Shown piece after piece: positions 1 through 10,985 of a stretch of DNA of 64,000 nucleotides. Both the position numbers and the translations under genes were made by a program. The stretch covers positions 60,536 to 124,535 of the forward strand of contig LUCM01002336.1 of assembly GCA_008360955.1 (NCBI GenBank), read 5' to 3'. The notes under the pieces are model-generated. The model searched no databases, had not been told where the DNA came from, and was given only the letters and a program-made list of their open reading frames with translations. This stretch comes from Fasciolopsis buskii. Taxonomy: Eukaryota; Platyhelminthes; Trematoda; Plagiorchiida; Fasciolidae. Every line of letters begins with the position of its first letter. Position 1 is the first letter of the stretch.

Positions 1-1383
1 TTATAGCGATATCCAAAATCAGAAGTGGCGGTAGACTGTCCTATTTACCATACGAATTATACTGCATTTATCCCCACATCTGTACACGTCGATCCCTTGA
101 ATCGGTAGTCGCGTAGAGCTTAACTCATATTGCGTTTGACAAACGTGGAATAAATTCAATGCATCCTCCCTGTTGCACAGTTCGGTCCATTTCGTCACAA
201 ATCACGATATTCGAGGAGCAATAATTAAAAAAAATACGGCATCGATATACGCATGGTTGCCTGATTAGAAGAAATGGGAAAATTTGATGTTGATGACGCC
301 GTCAACATCGGCCTTCATTCTCAGAGTCGTCCGGCGGACGACTGATGCATTCAACGGCAGTCAGTATTGTGAAATACCATCGCATTTCAATTTTGTTCAT
401 GCATCAAGATACTACTTGCTACTTCTATAATAAATAATTAACACCCAGTTTCAGGTTGTGACATTTTCTTAACGCTGCCTGCAACCAGGCGAATAAAATC
501 AGACTAGAGGACAACCACTCCATCCAAAGAATCATGTATGCGGAAATTTTGCTAAAACGCAGCCCAGAGTATGCTTCGGAAGTTCATTATTTTTCTAATT
601 GTTTATTATCTTGGGATTTGTGAGACATTCCACTAGCACAACAGATAATTCGCTATTATTCCTAGTGTTACATGTTGATTCCTATGTAGGCAAACGATTT
701 GGGTGACTACAGTAATGTGAACCACGAACTAGGAGCAATTTTTGGCTTTTAATTTCTTCTTTCCAAATGCGTTCACGGGAGCCGATTCCTCGATGCGCCC
801 ACCAGCTGCCGAATACTCTATTCGGAAGATAGGTCTATAGAATCAGCCCATAGCCCAACATTCATGAGATTATGGATAGTACAACCCAGTACGAAGGATT
901 TTGATGGAGAGTAGCTAGTTGTTGTTGTTTACAGTAAATGGATAAAGTCAGTCACATTGTTCCGTGTGTGCAAATGAGTTATAGGTAATTAATTTATTTT
1001 AATCAACCGTCTCGTGATTAGCATGCTCCATATTGTTCTCTAATGTGGATACATTTGCATGCAAAGTCCCACTCTGATGAATACAAACTATAATATTGAT
1101 GAATTTCAATACAGTTGGGAATTTTGACTTTATAAATTTGTAACCTTCAAATGGACCACGAGTTGGACTACTGATAAGTATCAATGTAAATCTGGGATGA
1201 CTGCTGTAGTCTTTTTCTGAGAAATGTGTGAGATCTTTGTTCACGCTGCAGCACACTGGAGGCAAACGGACCGTCATGCTCCAAGAATTTCCATGTGTAA
1301 AAAGCAGCCCAAAGACGACGATACGTACACAAATACACCGCGTTGAAGGATTGAAGTATTCCAGTATTGCTTTGTTTGTAATG
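1..1383. other. Non-coding stretch, no gene recognised
   Basis: Both strands were read and no protein family, RNA gene or repeat is recognisable. Frames are short and stop-rich. It ends at the AT-rich edge of the Penelope inverted-repeat structure. Confidence 0.4.
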
Positions 1384-1736
1384 TATATATATAAAGGCTT
1401 TTGAGCGCTGAGCTTGGCTTTTAGATTGCTAACGTTTCGTCACCAGTCGAGGTGGCATTATTAGTGCGTAGGCCATGACCTCTCTGTTCCGTTGTATTTA
1501 TAGTAACGCTGCTCCGGATTTGACCGTGACCCAGATTAAATCCGTCTTGCAAGTGGTGATAGCCTCGACTTTGAATTACCAAAGTAACAAATTCTGGAAA
1601 CGTTACCAATTTTGGCAAGGGTACTAATTATAGCAACGTCACTAATTATGGTAATGTTACTTAATCTGTTGGTTTGATTGCGAAACGCCTTTATCTGGGA
1701 ACAGTGTTAGATACTTCCGTCTTTAGGTGGCTCCGC
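1384..1736 (+). repeat. Left arm of the Penelope inverted repeat
   Basis: This arm matches the reverse complement of 2032-2350 with scattered differences and a few small indels, including about 25 extra bases near 1470-1495. The best-conserved blocks are around 1525-1580 and 1680-1735. Confidence 0.7.
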
Positions 1737-2065
1737 TTCTTCCGAACTCTAACGATTTGAAACAAGACATTCATTTAAATCATCAACATAAACTGATCCA
1801 ATATGTTAAAGATGTTTATGTAATTATCAGTTGTTCCGATATCCAGGAAGCGCAGACAATAATCAGTAACGTTGTTGGCCGAATCCAGTTCACCGTGGAG
1901 ATGGAAAATTACCAGAAACTCCCTTTTTTGGACGTACTGGTTAGAAGAACAATCAACTGAACTCTGGAGATGTCAGTGTATCGCAAAGCTACACACACGG
2001 ATCAGACCCTAAGCTCCCGCAGACTTTGGAAGATGCGGAGCCACTTAAAGACGGAAGTATCTAAC
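1728..2065 (+). pseudogene. Penelope-like reverse transcriptase, C-terminal fragment
   Basis: The open frame 1728-1960 and its continuation past a stop carry the end of the Penelope RT domain. The piece YVKDVYVIIS sits where Penelope RTs have the catalytic YVDDTF box, followed by IQFTVEMEN, then LPFLDVLVRR, and after the stop SVYRKATHTDQ. The last two are hallmark Penelope motifs. One catalytic Asp is replaced by Lys and an in-frame TGA follows RRTIN, so it cannot encode an active enzyme. Only about 110 residues remain of an RT that is normally several hundred long. The reading frame then runs into the right arm, where similarity to the RT ends. No GIY-YIG endonuclease part is present here; a separate piece of that domain lies at 10.3-10.8 kb. 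Confidence 0.7.
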
Positions 2066-2350
2066 ACTGTTCCCAGATAAAGGCGTTTCGCAATGAAATC
2101 AATAGAATAAGTAAAACTACCAGAATCAAAGACGTTGCTATAATTAGTACCCTTACCAAAATTTGTAACATTTCTAAAATTTGTTACTTTGGTAATTCAA
2201 GGCCGAGGTTATTACCACTTGCAAGACGGATTTAATCTGGGTCACGGTCAAATCTGGGCAATTTTACCATAAATACAACGCACTAATAATGTCACCTCGA
2301 CTGGCGATGAAATATCAAGCTCAGCGCTCATAAACCTATGTATACATATA
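2032..2350 (-). repeat. Right arm of the Penelope inverted repeat
   Basis: Inverted copy of 1384-1736. The inner 100 bases or so, from the GCGGAGCCAC edge to AAGGCGTTTCGCAAT, are nearly unchanged. The middle is more diverged. Confidence 0.7.
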
Positions 2351-2394
2351 TATATATGTATATATATATATGTATATATATATATATTTATATG
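2338..2394. repeat. (TA)n microsatellite
   Basis: An almost pure TATA tract interrupted by TG and CA steps. It lies directly outside the right inverted arm, as the (TA)n at 52.5 kb lies outside another palindrome. Confidence 0.9.
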
Positions 2395-5300
2395 CGCTGA
2401 GTGCTTGTCTTGCTTCAAACTCCAAGGATTTGATACCAACACATTCATTCACATTATCAACATGTGAGCATCTATTATAGCTTGCCCCTTCGATAATTGA
2501 ACCTTCATTTCCAGCATCCACAGACGTCAGATTACGTCCAGGCCTAATAATCATCCTGAATATCATTGTTATAATTTCCTTTTATTCTAATAAATTCGTG
2601 TCAATATTTACTTCTATATTATTGCATAAGCTGCCAGCGACTTCCATATTGGTCGTTAATGCAACGTCATTTCCAAAGCTGAACTCAAAGACTTTATGTA
2701 CTTTGTTGCTGCACCGAGTGAAGTCGAACGAGATAGCAAACTGAGAAGGAATAGCGAAAGGAGAATGAAATTGACTGAAAAAGATAGATAGATAGATGAT
2801 GACGTGTTTCACGTGATTTTCCAATAAGCAGAACTGGCTCCAAAACTAATTTTTAAAAAAACGTCTTCAAATGGACGCCTCAGACACCACCAAAGTGACT
2901 GCTTTGTAGCGTACAGCGGTAGGTTTCGGGCTACTTATCCATTGACCCAAAATATCACACTTTACTGTCGCTAACGCCTATCCGGTATGGCTAATTTTCC
3001 CCAAGTCTTAGCGATTTTACCCAAACTAATCCATGTATTCATAAATGCCACACACACACAAGTCGATGCGACAAACAACCCATTACCACGATTCGAATTA
3101 TCAACAATTCAGTTGTACCTCAAGTGCCACGAATCACAATATCCGTTAAATGAACAGAATACTGATTGCAGAACGGTGGGAAATTTGTTCTTATGAATTA
3201 AAAAGTTCTTCGCATCATCTATTGTCGTGATGTCAATTGGGAATTTTTGGCACTCCTCCCTAGAATGTAGTAGTAGTAGTGCAATTTATCACTTCACACT
3301 TTATTTATAACAATTTTCATAGCCGTTAGTTCTTCTAGACCATTTGAAACCAATAGAGAAATAGAATATGAATTATATCCCGCACGTATACCTACATATT
3401 TACGTATCATTAAATAGGATTTTCACTGATTGCGAGGTAAAATCTCTCGCCTAGTCGGATGATTAGTTTGTGCTCAGCCTGATAGGCATTAACAGGGCAG
3501 GTTTCTTGTTTAATATGCCTATCTTTGGTCAAGCCATACTACATCATCCCTGGTATGTCTTGCGCCCTAACCTTCTCACTGGTTTTGCGGCATACGACGT
3601 ATAAAAATCATCATACACGTGTGTTTGGGGGTCACATTTATGTCCCAATCAAGGCAGTTTTCTTGCGTACTCCCATGATGTTTAGCTTCGCAGAAGAAGA
3701 CAATCTCATTAGTTTGCGGAGTATATCACGATAGCAATCGTCACAAGCGTATCCGAATATGATTGGCAAACATTTCCCCCAGAAGTGTAACACGAACGCG
3801 GGGTAGTGCTGTTCAAAGGGTCCAGACCGGGGACACGTGTGACCGAATGAAAAACACAGTAATCAACGGAACCAATTGGAACCAAAGCCCAACAAGTGCA
3901 TCGGCTAGAATCAACTGTGTACAGAATCGAAATCTAATATGGCAGCGTTAAACGTACCCGTTACATAAGCAGAATAGTTAACCTGTTTCTAATGATCGGT
4001 CGTTTTGTAAAAATTTGTTTCATTCAAAATTTCTTTTTGATTTGGTGATGTTGTTCGGCATCAGTATCGAGAGATTTTGTTGCATAGAATTCAGTTTACC
4101 CGGGATATGTAACGTAGATTCTTGTAATGAACAAACGGTAGTTCGGGACTCAGGTCACCGGTTTACAAAGTGTGGTGGAACAAGCAGGTGATGAAATTAT
4201 TTGTGCTGTCGCATCCGAGATTAAAATTTTGACACAGGATTTTAGACCAAATCAATTGTCTTTTCCCAATTGTAATTAGACATATAAAGTATACAATGTG
4301 TGACTTACTATTATGATAATTTAATGATAGACCAAAGAAACGAATTCAGTTTGTGATGCAAATTTCGTTGGGCTGAATTAACGACAAATTATCGCGAAAC
4401 GGATTACGATGGCAATGAGTCTTTTTTCTAACCTGCAGTTCATATACCAGTAGTTCATAAACCGAAAATGAAACCGCATCACTTCTCGTGACTTAGTCTC
4501 ATTAACTGAAATCACTACAATTTTCTAATTTTAGATCAGGTCACGTCTTCTTATGCGAACCTAACGTCTACCGTTGGCATTGACAACAATGGATAAATGT
4601 GTGCAAGGAATTACAAACGGAAGTCCGACTAATGAGTATCGAGCGAATTCAGATAGTGAAATAATGGACTAGGATGTGCGGACAACAGCTGCCGGGGTTT
4701 AAAGCAGCGCGCAAATCTATTCTCTTCCATACACATTCGTGAACGTTTGATCCGAATAGCGTTTCATAAATGCCCGTTTACACCACGATGGGTGTGTTAG
4801 GTGAGATGAAGTAGCCAGAAGACTAATTGATTAGACCAAAAGCTTCGTTAAAGCACATGACAGTCAAATTTCCGCGCAACTTGATCCTGCTTAAAATCAT
4901 GTGCATTTTGGCCCCATTTTCTCTTGCTCATCGGTCTTTGTTCGCTCTCAAATGAGCAACGCCCTCCCCGGTATCACTGTAAAACACAATCGTACAACTT
5001 GCACGCATCTCGGCAGAGTCGCTGAAGTATACATTTGGTTAAACTTTTATCACAGGGGTTAAGATGTTCTCTACATATTGAATACTTTTAAGAGATGAAG
5101 ACAAAATACTAGATCTTGGCACTGGCCCGCGTGCTTGTTTTGTTTCGTTTCATTTTTGTAGATTTTAAAGTCTGCACTTTCTGCTACTCACAATAGTTTG
5201 TCAGTAGTACGTATTTTCCAATCAATCTCAAGAAATTATGTCGTTAATGGGTAGATGTAGTTCAGTGTTTACAAAATGCTACACCAAAATGGTGAGAGCT

Positions 5301-5589
5301 CATTGCAGACTCACATCCGGAAATTCGATGATTTTGTGGTACACGAAAAAAATATACTAAATATACAAAATGTACTAATAATATACTATAATATACTTTT
5401 GTCTTTCAGAACAGCGCAAAACATTCCGGTGGATGACTGACACAATGTAATCACATCGCATCAGTTATTCCATGAGGTATTTTAGTTTCTCCCCGTTTCA
5501 GTTTCCCGGTAGCTCTACACCATCTGATTTCTTTTCCAAATGCCCTAACAAGTAAGTAGGAAAACTGGTAGATCCTCATGTGAAAATCG
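2395..5589. other. Non-coding stretch, no gene recognised
   Basis: Only short, stop-limited frames are present (for example 2987-3196 and 3525-3734), and none resembles a family I know. There is a short (CA)n at 3050-3060 and a (GTA)n at 3267-3280. Nothing else can be supported. Confidence 0.4.
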
Positions 5590-6290
5590 CAACGTAATTA
5601 GTTCAGTAAGCATTTCATCCAAACTTTTCGAGGGTATTATCGTCCACCGATTATCTGGTTCTCGTGAAAGGAATATATGTGAGAATCAAGCCGGTGTCTG
5701 ACCCGACCGAGGTTGTATTGATCACATTTTTACTTTGCAACACATCTTTGAACGTGGGCACATATTTCGTGGACCTGTGACTTTCGTCGTTCCTGATTTG
5801 AAAGTGGCCTTCGAGTCATTCGATCGTGTGGTTCTCTGGTACTGCTTCTCACTGAACGGTTTGCCAGAGAAATTCGTTTTACTCATCAATTCTTTGTGGC
5901 GATATTTCATTCGAGTTTATTACAAGATGTGGTGTTCGTCAGGATTGTCTTGTTCCACATTTCCTTTTGAACTTTGTCAATGAGATGGTCGTGGAGATAG
6001 CCCAATCCTCATATAAGAATAGTATTACTAATATTTGTCCAGATTGGGGGTCTGTTTGAATTAGAATGTGCCGAAAAGTGTTGTGCCACTGATTAAAGAT
6101 TCAAGTAAGTTACAGTTCTTTCTCGATCGTCTGAACGACAATGTGGGTATGTTTTGGGGTGCATTTTACATATTCGAATTGTAAAATTCTGTTCTTGACC
6201 CGCGTAGGTGCAGTTAGACTATCGGGTTGGGGTCCACGAGATCTCCCGAAGCACTGACTGAAGACAATAAACGATATGGGTGAATGCCGC
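5590..6290 (+). pseudogene. RTE-type LINE reverse transcriptase fragment (family B)
   Basis: The + strand reads through RT motifs typical of fluke RTE elements. A HRLSGSRERN block is followed by a GCIDHIFTLQ block, then motif A in decayed form near 5790-5830 (PDLKVAFESFDRVVLWYC), where the VFLD context has changed. An SGLSCSTF block near 5940-5960 replaces the usual [30 protein letters not shown] block follows near 6103-6155. The catalytic YADD segment is absent, apparently deleted between about 6010 and 6070. The end, near 6205-6245, has the tail motif VRLSGWGPRDLP. Several frameshifts and stops are present. Compare 39.1-40.3 kb and 49.7-50.5 kb, which belong to the same or a close family. 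Confidence 0.75.
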
Positions 6291-6821
6291 GGTCGGTGTC
6301 CATCCTGCTTTCAAAACATTTCCTCCTCCGTTCAGTTCTTTAACTTACGATTTTGCTGTCAATCTCCCACTATCCCCCCTCATTCTTTTTTATTTGAACA
6401 GATAATGCTGTGAGGTGGCAACCACAATCAGAGCAAGTTGGTGCAAGGTTAACAGTTGCCCAAACTGAATCAAACGGAACAGGTGTGTAGTTGTTAATAT
6501 AGTTCAAGTATTCATCGTAACTCAAGTAACACGAGGGAGATGTTTAACCAAAGGCTAAAGTTGGTTGGTTGGAATGATGCCTTAAAATGACTTCCCCTAT
6601 TTCCATTCCGGCAACGTTTCTCCCACCTGTTAACGGCGACTGAATGAAAATAGAGGCACTAATGGGATATGACAGTCGAATGCCGACGGAGGCCAGAATA
6701 CTGTCCATTTTCGTCTTTATGGATGCCATACTTTGGGTAGTCAGTTAAATTACCGTCTTCAAATTTGATATCAATTACGGATCGTTTCTTAAACTTCTCT
6801 CCTCATCAGTTCTCAGCCAAA
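6291..6821. other. Possible LINE 3' UTR, then unassigned sequence
   Basis: The first 150 bases follow directly on the RTE C-terminal motif and contain a TGAGGTGGCAACC segment resembling the 3' UTRs of the RTE fragments at 49.8 and 52.7 kb. The rest is unassigned. Confidence 0.3.
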
Positions 6822-6965
6822 CGGTGGCCAAACAGACAAGTTCGTAGTGTTTGGACATGGATATCAGGGGTTCGAATTCTCCCACCGCCGGTCAACTTCC
6901 CCAATTGGCAGCCCTCTGTTGACTGCGGTTCATGATGCCAACTTGTTATTTCATTAATAAAATAG
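6822..6965 (+). repeat. tRNA-like sequence with short tail (tRNA pseudogene or SINE head)
   Basis: The first 66 nt start with CGGTGG and end with CCACCG, which can pair as an acceptor stem. A B-box-like GGTTCGAATTC lies at 6879-6889, and TGGCCAAACAGAC lies at the A-box position. The T stem pairs imperfectly. An AT-rich tail with ATTAATAAAATAG follows. This looks like a tRNA-derived pseudogene or SINE rather than a working tRNA. No second copy was seen in the window. Confidence 0.35.
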
Positions 6966-8535
6966 AAGTTAAAAGAATAAGTATTAAAAATTATCCCCCA
7001 GTGGAGGCGAATGATTTGGAAATCATAATTCTGCCATAGACGTCTTGAAGATAATTATTGCGCATTCCAGCCGATGACACATTCTGCTTTCGGTTTAGTC
7101 CTAACAAATGCAATGTATCAAACCAGCATTAGTGACGTGACGAGTGGCGCAGTTGTCGGTTGAAGGAATAACTGAATACGAAATAATAATAACCGAGTAG
7201 ACATGTGACTGATTAATTTTGTCACACCAGATTCGTAATAGGATTTAGTGCCTGGATAACGAAAGTAGTATTTATAAGCCAATTATGATGATGTTCTTGC
7301 GTCGACGTACTAATACCAGTCATACATGCGATTCTCTATCGATCCACCGACGTATATGTTCTGAGAAGAAGGGAAACATTTTACTCTAACAACCAAATTT
7401 CTTTGTAAAAAATGCTGCACACAAAAAATCCCCATTGTAATACTTTATTTATTTATTTTTTTATGCTTATCCTGTAGATATGTAAATGTCACAAAATGAA
7501 CTAGCTGTCAGTGGAACAAAGATATTCCAATAGTTAGACTCGTAATATTCAAAATCATGTGCTTTACGTGTATTTGTATGTCATGCTTACCATCATCCAT
7601 TAGCAACACAAACTCACCGACAACGCTGTATTCATATAATCTTATTAAAGTGAGCTGTGCAAGCATGCAACACATTAGTAATGATAACAGTACTGGGAAA
7701 TATGAAGGTTACATTTGTCTGAATAGGTGTTGTAAGTTGCCTTAGAGTCTTGCTTTCGCTGTCGCTAACTCTATCACCGTTTACCTGCCGCCTTGATTCC
7801 AGTTCACTCTCACTCCGTTTAATCGGGCGAGAACGATCAAATAACCTCGGACTGATCAACACGGCTGTCGTTTAATTGGTTGCAAACAAATGAGTTATAT
7901 TAGGTATGCTCAGATTAGGATTTATTGGCTGATGGACTCCGTCTAAACGGGTTCTTTGGGCCTAATTTCCAACACCGTCCCGTTCGTCTTTGAACGGGCC
8001 ACACAAATCCGACCGCTTTTCACTCGTCCCGCGGTTAATTCGAATGGTGGATCGGTCGGCCCTTGGACTCTGCCTCATTCACCTGAATCCAAAAAGGCTT
8101 GTGGGCCAATCGTGTTCCCGGGACTTGATCCGACCTCACCGTCGCATGACTCATCAAGTCGCAACACTCTTGACATCACATTTGGCCAATCACAGTCCAA
8201 CATTCCCAGAAGATTTTAATCACACGCGGAACATATTTTTCTCCTTCAACCACGCCGGCATGGACAATTTGGTGTCCTACGGTGAAACAATAAGTAAATT
8301 TACAAGACACTCGTATTTCAACGTTTACTAAATGGTTTGAATGAAAGCAAATCTCCGTGAGTAAATTTCGTGTTTGAATTCGAATCTTACGGATGTTGTA
8401 ACACGTCACGGCCATGCCATGACGTGTTTCCCGTTGCCTGTCAGCTTTGTTTCGTTGTGCCTAGTATTCTTCCTGGCCTGATACGTTTACCGGGCTTCGT
8501 CTCCTGTTGGTATTTTCTGTTTCTGTTCTCTGAAG
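6966..8535. other. Unassigned; two overlapping anonymous frames
   Basis: The overlapping frames 7956-8219 and 7990-8331 (+) are open for 87 and 113 codons but have no recognisable motif. They could hold upstream exons of the anonymous frame at 8536-8810, but no convincing splice pair links them. Confidence 0.25.
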
Positions 8536-8810
8536 GTCAGGTCACGCAATTCCTTGAAAGACCGCTATCTCAGTGTATAATACCGTGTTTAAATCTTCGA
8601 TCTCTCTCTCGCTTTTGGCTCAGGCAAAATAATCCCTTCAGATGCACTATTTTATACAGTGATATTCCAACTTGGTTTGACTGGCAGTACTATTTGCACA
8701 ATAACGCGATCTTTTTGAATGTGAACGAAGAACGTTACGCCAAACACGGATTGCCATTCATGTTCAAGACAGTCAACAGCAGCTGTCATCCACGTAACCA
8801 AACAAACTAA
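8536..8810 (+). CDS. Possible terminal coding exon, unknown protein
   Basis: I do not recognise this sequence. The frame is open from 8370, but the part after a good acceptor (pyrimidine-rich TTCTGTTTCTGTTCTCTGAAG ending at 8535) reads most like protein. It contains FWLRQNN, then DIPTWFDWQYYLHNN, then NVNEERYAKHGLPF, and ends in a TAA at 8808-8810. The composition is balanced, with many Trp, Tyr and Asn, and it is unlike the retroelement frames here. The 146-codon frame is the longest anonymous one in the window. It may be a last exon of a + strand gene whose other exons lie upstream or outside, or a chance frame. No polyadenylation signal is obvious nearby. Confidence 0.25.
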
Positions 8811-10329
8811 CAATACAATTAGACTTTATTACTAACTGACCCCAATTGCAAACAAACCGTATATGAAAATTATTTATCGTCACTGTTTTCAGCAAATACC
8901 GTAGCAGGTACGGTGGGTGCAATTAGAAAACACGACAGCAAACAGGCTTATTTCTGGTACCATACAACGCGTTAGATCCAGCACGTTTTATAGATATTTG
9001 GCTGGATTGATCAACATTTGGTGATGATAGAAGGTAATTAGAAATGAAAAAGATGAGTCAAAGTAGATATTTTGTTTTCGGCTTCATGACTGACAATGTG
9101 CGTTGATTGATGTCGTGTCCGTTTCACTTGATCACTGATGACTTCACTGTATCTTGCGTCGATGGCCAGGTCTAGATTGGAAGACCTTACATATTGTTTC
9201 TGGGATCATAGAGGACGATTATCCGCGCGGATTGTGAGCGCTTCGACTGTGGACAGGATTTGACGTCAAACATTCATTACTACTCTTTCTCTGACGATGT
9301 TGACGCCGTGAGTAGAATCACGCGTGGTCAGATTTTATCAATGGCATGGTGATTGCAATTTGTCTATACTTTTATCTATCCTTTGTTCAGCCAGCTTTGA
9401 GTAGCAATGCAACGGAAGAAGAATTTATCTTGTGCAGGTCGTTGTGTGGTGGATATTGTAGGGATCGCGGACGGTGAATCCTGACCCAGCGTCAGCGTGA
9501 CTGTGGCATCATCGCGTTGATTAAGTCGATTGATAAGCTAAAGGAAAATCCCGCATGATGAGGACAGTTAATGTTGGTAGACCGAGTTAGCCAATAGACT
9601 GATCGTATACTAGCAAAAAAAGAAAACAATATAGGCGATTTGTTGGCGATCTAGTAACCAAAATTTTTTCACCGTCTCATCTTGGCTGTTCGTTCTAGAT
9701 CCAGCAGGAACGAAGAATTTCGAGTGACAGTTCGAAGCTAAAGCAGACGCCTGTTCGCTTTTTTATGTATTAAAACGATTTTGGTTTTTCTTTCCTACAG
9801 TTCGACCGATCGATTAGGAAATCGATCGATATTCGTCTATATTTTTGGGTCAAGCGGACAGTAAAGCTGCCGCATACCGCCTCATTTCGTTGGCTATTTT
9901 CACACACTCAACTCATTTCCCACCCACCTAATCTGAGCGCAAGTTGCGACTTGGTACCTTCGACTGACCTCCAAACTAAGCGGATGATGGTGCAGATTGA
10001 TGTGGTAATTTGTTCGTTTGATTCATACCAATCCGTGAATCACTTCAATCTGACCAACGTGGACGTATACCCAAGCGGTACACAAACACAGACATGAAGA
10101 ACGAGATCCGGAGTCGCGAAAATAATCCAACTACAGTGTTGAATGGGACGAAAAGTAATATTGTGTAGCTTCCTTCTAAACACTAAACTCATAAAATCAT
10201 ATGAATCGTTGTTAAATTTAAAGCCAAGGTTTCGCCCGTTCGCACATAAGCACTTTTGACGAGATGAACCAGAATACACAAGAGCGTGTTGCGTTAATTG
10301 TTTTGTTGTCAAGGCTTCGCATTGGGACA
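8811..10329. other. Non-coding stretch, no gene recognised
   Basis: Apart from the tail of the Penelope fragment, which begins to fade near 10330, no motif, RNA gene or repeat could be identified on either strand. Confidence 0.4.
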
Positions 10330-10985
10330 CTGGGTGGTTCAGGGGAGTTGAAGCGCAACCACAAATTGGAGGATTGTGAAGACGAATTGTGACAGCTTCC
10401 GCAATACTCAGGAGACTACACTTTGCCAACCTAGACTGTTGACCTCTGACCTTATGGTTCGGAAAGCTTGCGTCACATCCACGGTGTGGTTAGTCTGTGC
10501 TAGATGCAAAACGACTGCGCTATTAAGTGAATTAATTGTTCCAGTGCCCAACCATGCAGAGTGGTGCTCACGGATGCGTTCAAACAAACGCGCGGTCGTG
10601 CGGCCGATGTACATTTTCTCCCGGAACATGTGGTTGCGCCCCAACTCCCCTGGCCCACCCTCCTTCCCAATGTAAATCCTAGACAACGTTCTCCTGGTTA
10701 TCCATCTAACACCACAAATCCCTTCTCCACCCATATTTTCGTCTGACTCAACCAATCCTTCTTAAAGTGAATTTGTCTAAGTTTATAATGATGTAATGGT
10801 ATGAGTACGAGTCATTGAAAACGAGCTTGTTCGCCAAATTATTTTCTTAATGTGCTCAATTTGAAATTTCCAGAGAATAAACCCGAATGCACGGTCGCAA
10901 CTGGGGTATGTTGTTTCAACACTAGTCAACCTTTTGTTATCTTCGGTCTTATCAAATGTTTCAAGATTTCGGGACCTCGACATGT
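10330..10985 (-). pseudogene. Penelope-like element, GIY-YIG endonuclease fragment
   Basis: On the - strand the frame 10755-10408 carries MYIGRTTARLFERIREH (YIG at about 10611-10603). This is the YIG strand and following helix, with its Arg and His, of the GIY-YIG nuclease that ends Penelope-like proteins. NSAVVLHLAQTNHTVDV follows, matching the usual NS..V.HL...H.VD stretch. After a frameshift, AEAVTIRLHNPPIC near 10400-10355 corresponds to the conserved end of the domain. Upstream in the same strand, to 10985, another frame contains FGFILWKFQIEHIKK and may be the linker between RT and nuclease. Stops and frame changes make it non-functional. The RT part is missing here. It could come from a different copy than the fragment at 1.7 kb. 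Confidence 0.6.

Larger units (their letters stand above)
1384..2350 (+). mobile_element. Penelope-like fragment inside a long inverted repeat
   Basis: The two ends, about 1384-1736 and 2032-2350, are clear inverted copies of each other. The outer edges both carry the motif AGCGCTGAGCTT or its complement. The inner edges carry the complementary motifs GGTGGCTCCGC and GCGGAGCCAC. Between the arms lies a Penelope-like reverse transcriptase tail. Penelope-like elements are known to carry terminal repeats in direct or inverted orientation, so this looks like a 5'-truncated insertion with its terminal repeats inverted. The right outer edge abuts a (TA)n tract. Each arm also contains loose 18-20 bp repetition built on AATTNTGGNAA. 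Assignment to Penelope rests on the internal peptide; element boundaries are approximate. Confidence 0.65.

Noticed and set aside
1421..1460. Hammerhead ribozyme in the Penelope arms (CGACTGGTGACGAAACG on the - strand)
   Set aside because: Penelope terminal repeats often carry hammerheads, but here no stem II separates the CTGGTGA-like and GAAAC-like parts, and the core is not complete.
1421..1618. 65-codon - strand frame in the left Penelope arm
   Set aside because: It lies in the repeat arm, and the right arm carries the same text with stops. It is a shadow of a conserved repeat.
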